6,440 bases of DNA from Proteiniphilum sp. (GTDB lineage Bacteria; Bacteroidota; Bacteroidia; Bacteroidales; Dysgonomonadaceae): assembly GCA_031284475.1 (NCBI GenBank), contig JAISZV010000335.1, forward strand, positions 1 to 6,440, written 5' to 3'. Below, one piece after another: positions 6,223 to 6,440 of this stretch (position 1 is its first letter; each line of letters opens with the position of its first letter). Position numbers and translations under genes: made by a program. Below the pieces are notes generated by a model. It did not search any database and was not told the DNA's origin. It saw nothing but the letters and a program-made list of their open reading frames with translations.

Positions 6223-6440
6223 CTATTCTTCCCCAAACACATTAAATTCGGCTATATCGCATCGTGCCCCGCTTGCAGGGCCGGCAGCCGGATTAGCATA
6301 CTCAAAGGCGTCACTGATCACAAATCTGAGGTACCGAGCCGAAGAGCCATCCTGGATGAAAGTGTGTTCACGTGGCGCATTGCTGTCAACACTCCAATCG
6401 GACAACTTTGTCCATGTAACATTATCCGCACTGATCTCAA
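6223..6440 (-). CDS. F5/8 type C (discoidin) domain protein, C-terminal end (partial)
   Basis: An open frame enters from the right edge and ends at a TAG at 6225-6223, giving 71 C-terminal residues. It reads as the last part of a discoidin-like beta-sandwich: EISADNVTWTKLSDW, then an FIQDG turn, the strand SARYLRFVIS, and the closing strand CDIAEFNVFGEE. These match the usual S-x-D-x-x-x-W, R-Y-x-R and I-A-E-F signatures at the end of CBM32/F5-8 C modules. Such domains bind glycans and in Bacteroidota often form the tail of surface lipoproteins or glycoside hydrolases in polysaccharide utilisation loci. Which of these this is cannot be told without the N-terminus. The TTG at 6405 is not taken as a start, because the domain clearly continues upstream of it. 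A strong hairpin terminator follows, so it belongs to a separate transcript from the oxidoreductase. Confidence 0.72.
   Translation of the reverse strand, partial: EISADNVTWTKLSDWSVDSNAPREHTFIQDGSSARYLRFVISDAFEYANPAAGPASGARCDIAEFNVFGEE

Noticed and set aside
6223..6405. A separate 60-residue small protein starting at TTG 6405
   Set aside because: The same frame stays open to the window edge, and the residues upstream (EISADNVTWTK) belong to the discoidin domain, so this is the tail of a larger gene.
1..6440. Insertion sequences, CRISPR arrays, tRNA or rRNA genes
   Set aside because: No transposase-like frame, no regularly spaced repeats and no RNA gene signature was found on either strand; gaps between genes are at most about 131 bases.

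Overview
The window reads as Bacteroidota DNA, most likely order Bacteroidales. The signs are exported sugar enzymes with Tat leaders of the RRDFIRK/RREFLKK type, lipoprotein-type signal sequences, AT-rich starts without clear Shine-Dalgarno sites, a TAnnTTTG-type -7 box, and protein families (DUF4434, DUF1080, GxDLY-type SGNH hydrolase, Tat-exported Gfo/Idh oxidoreductase) that are typical of glycan-use loci in this phylum. It looks like a carbohydrate catabolism locus. Coding density is high; no gap exceeds about 131 bases. I see no RNA gene, insertion sequence or CRISPR array.

Layout. On the + strand: the 3' end of a sugar phosphate isomerase/epimerase-like gene (to 145); a two-domain secreted SGNH/GDSL hydrolase (272-1351); 17 bases later a DUF4434 glycosidase-like lipoprotein (1369-2508); then a sugar porter of the major facilitator superfamily (2625-4028). 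Six bases further on, the opposing operon ends. On the - strand, read right to left: the 3' end of a protein with an F5/8 type C (discoidin) domain (6440-6223); a strong hairpin terminator (6208-6171); a candidate Bacteroidota promoter (6143-6112); a Tat-exported Gfo/Idh/MocA oxidoreductase (6091-4751); and, sharing one base with it, a DUF1080 (3-keto-disaccharide hydrolase family) probable lipoprotein (4751-4035).

How the genes may work together (inference). The - strand pair looks like an exported oxidise-then-cleave module: the NAD(P)-dependent oxidoreductase would form a keto-glycoside, and the DUF1080 protein would break the activated glycosidic bond. The + strand set offers side-chain removal (SGNH hydrolase), a second glycosidase-like lipoprotein (DUF4434), an inner-membrane proton-coupled sugar importer, and possibly an isomerase for the product. 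Neither a SusC/SusD pair nor a regulator lies in the window, so the substrate is unknown. The porter keeps the proton-coupling residues of E. coli XylE but differs at several sugar-contact positions, which argues for a different ligand. The two operons may serve one substrate or be unrelated neighbours; the sequence does not decide this.
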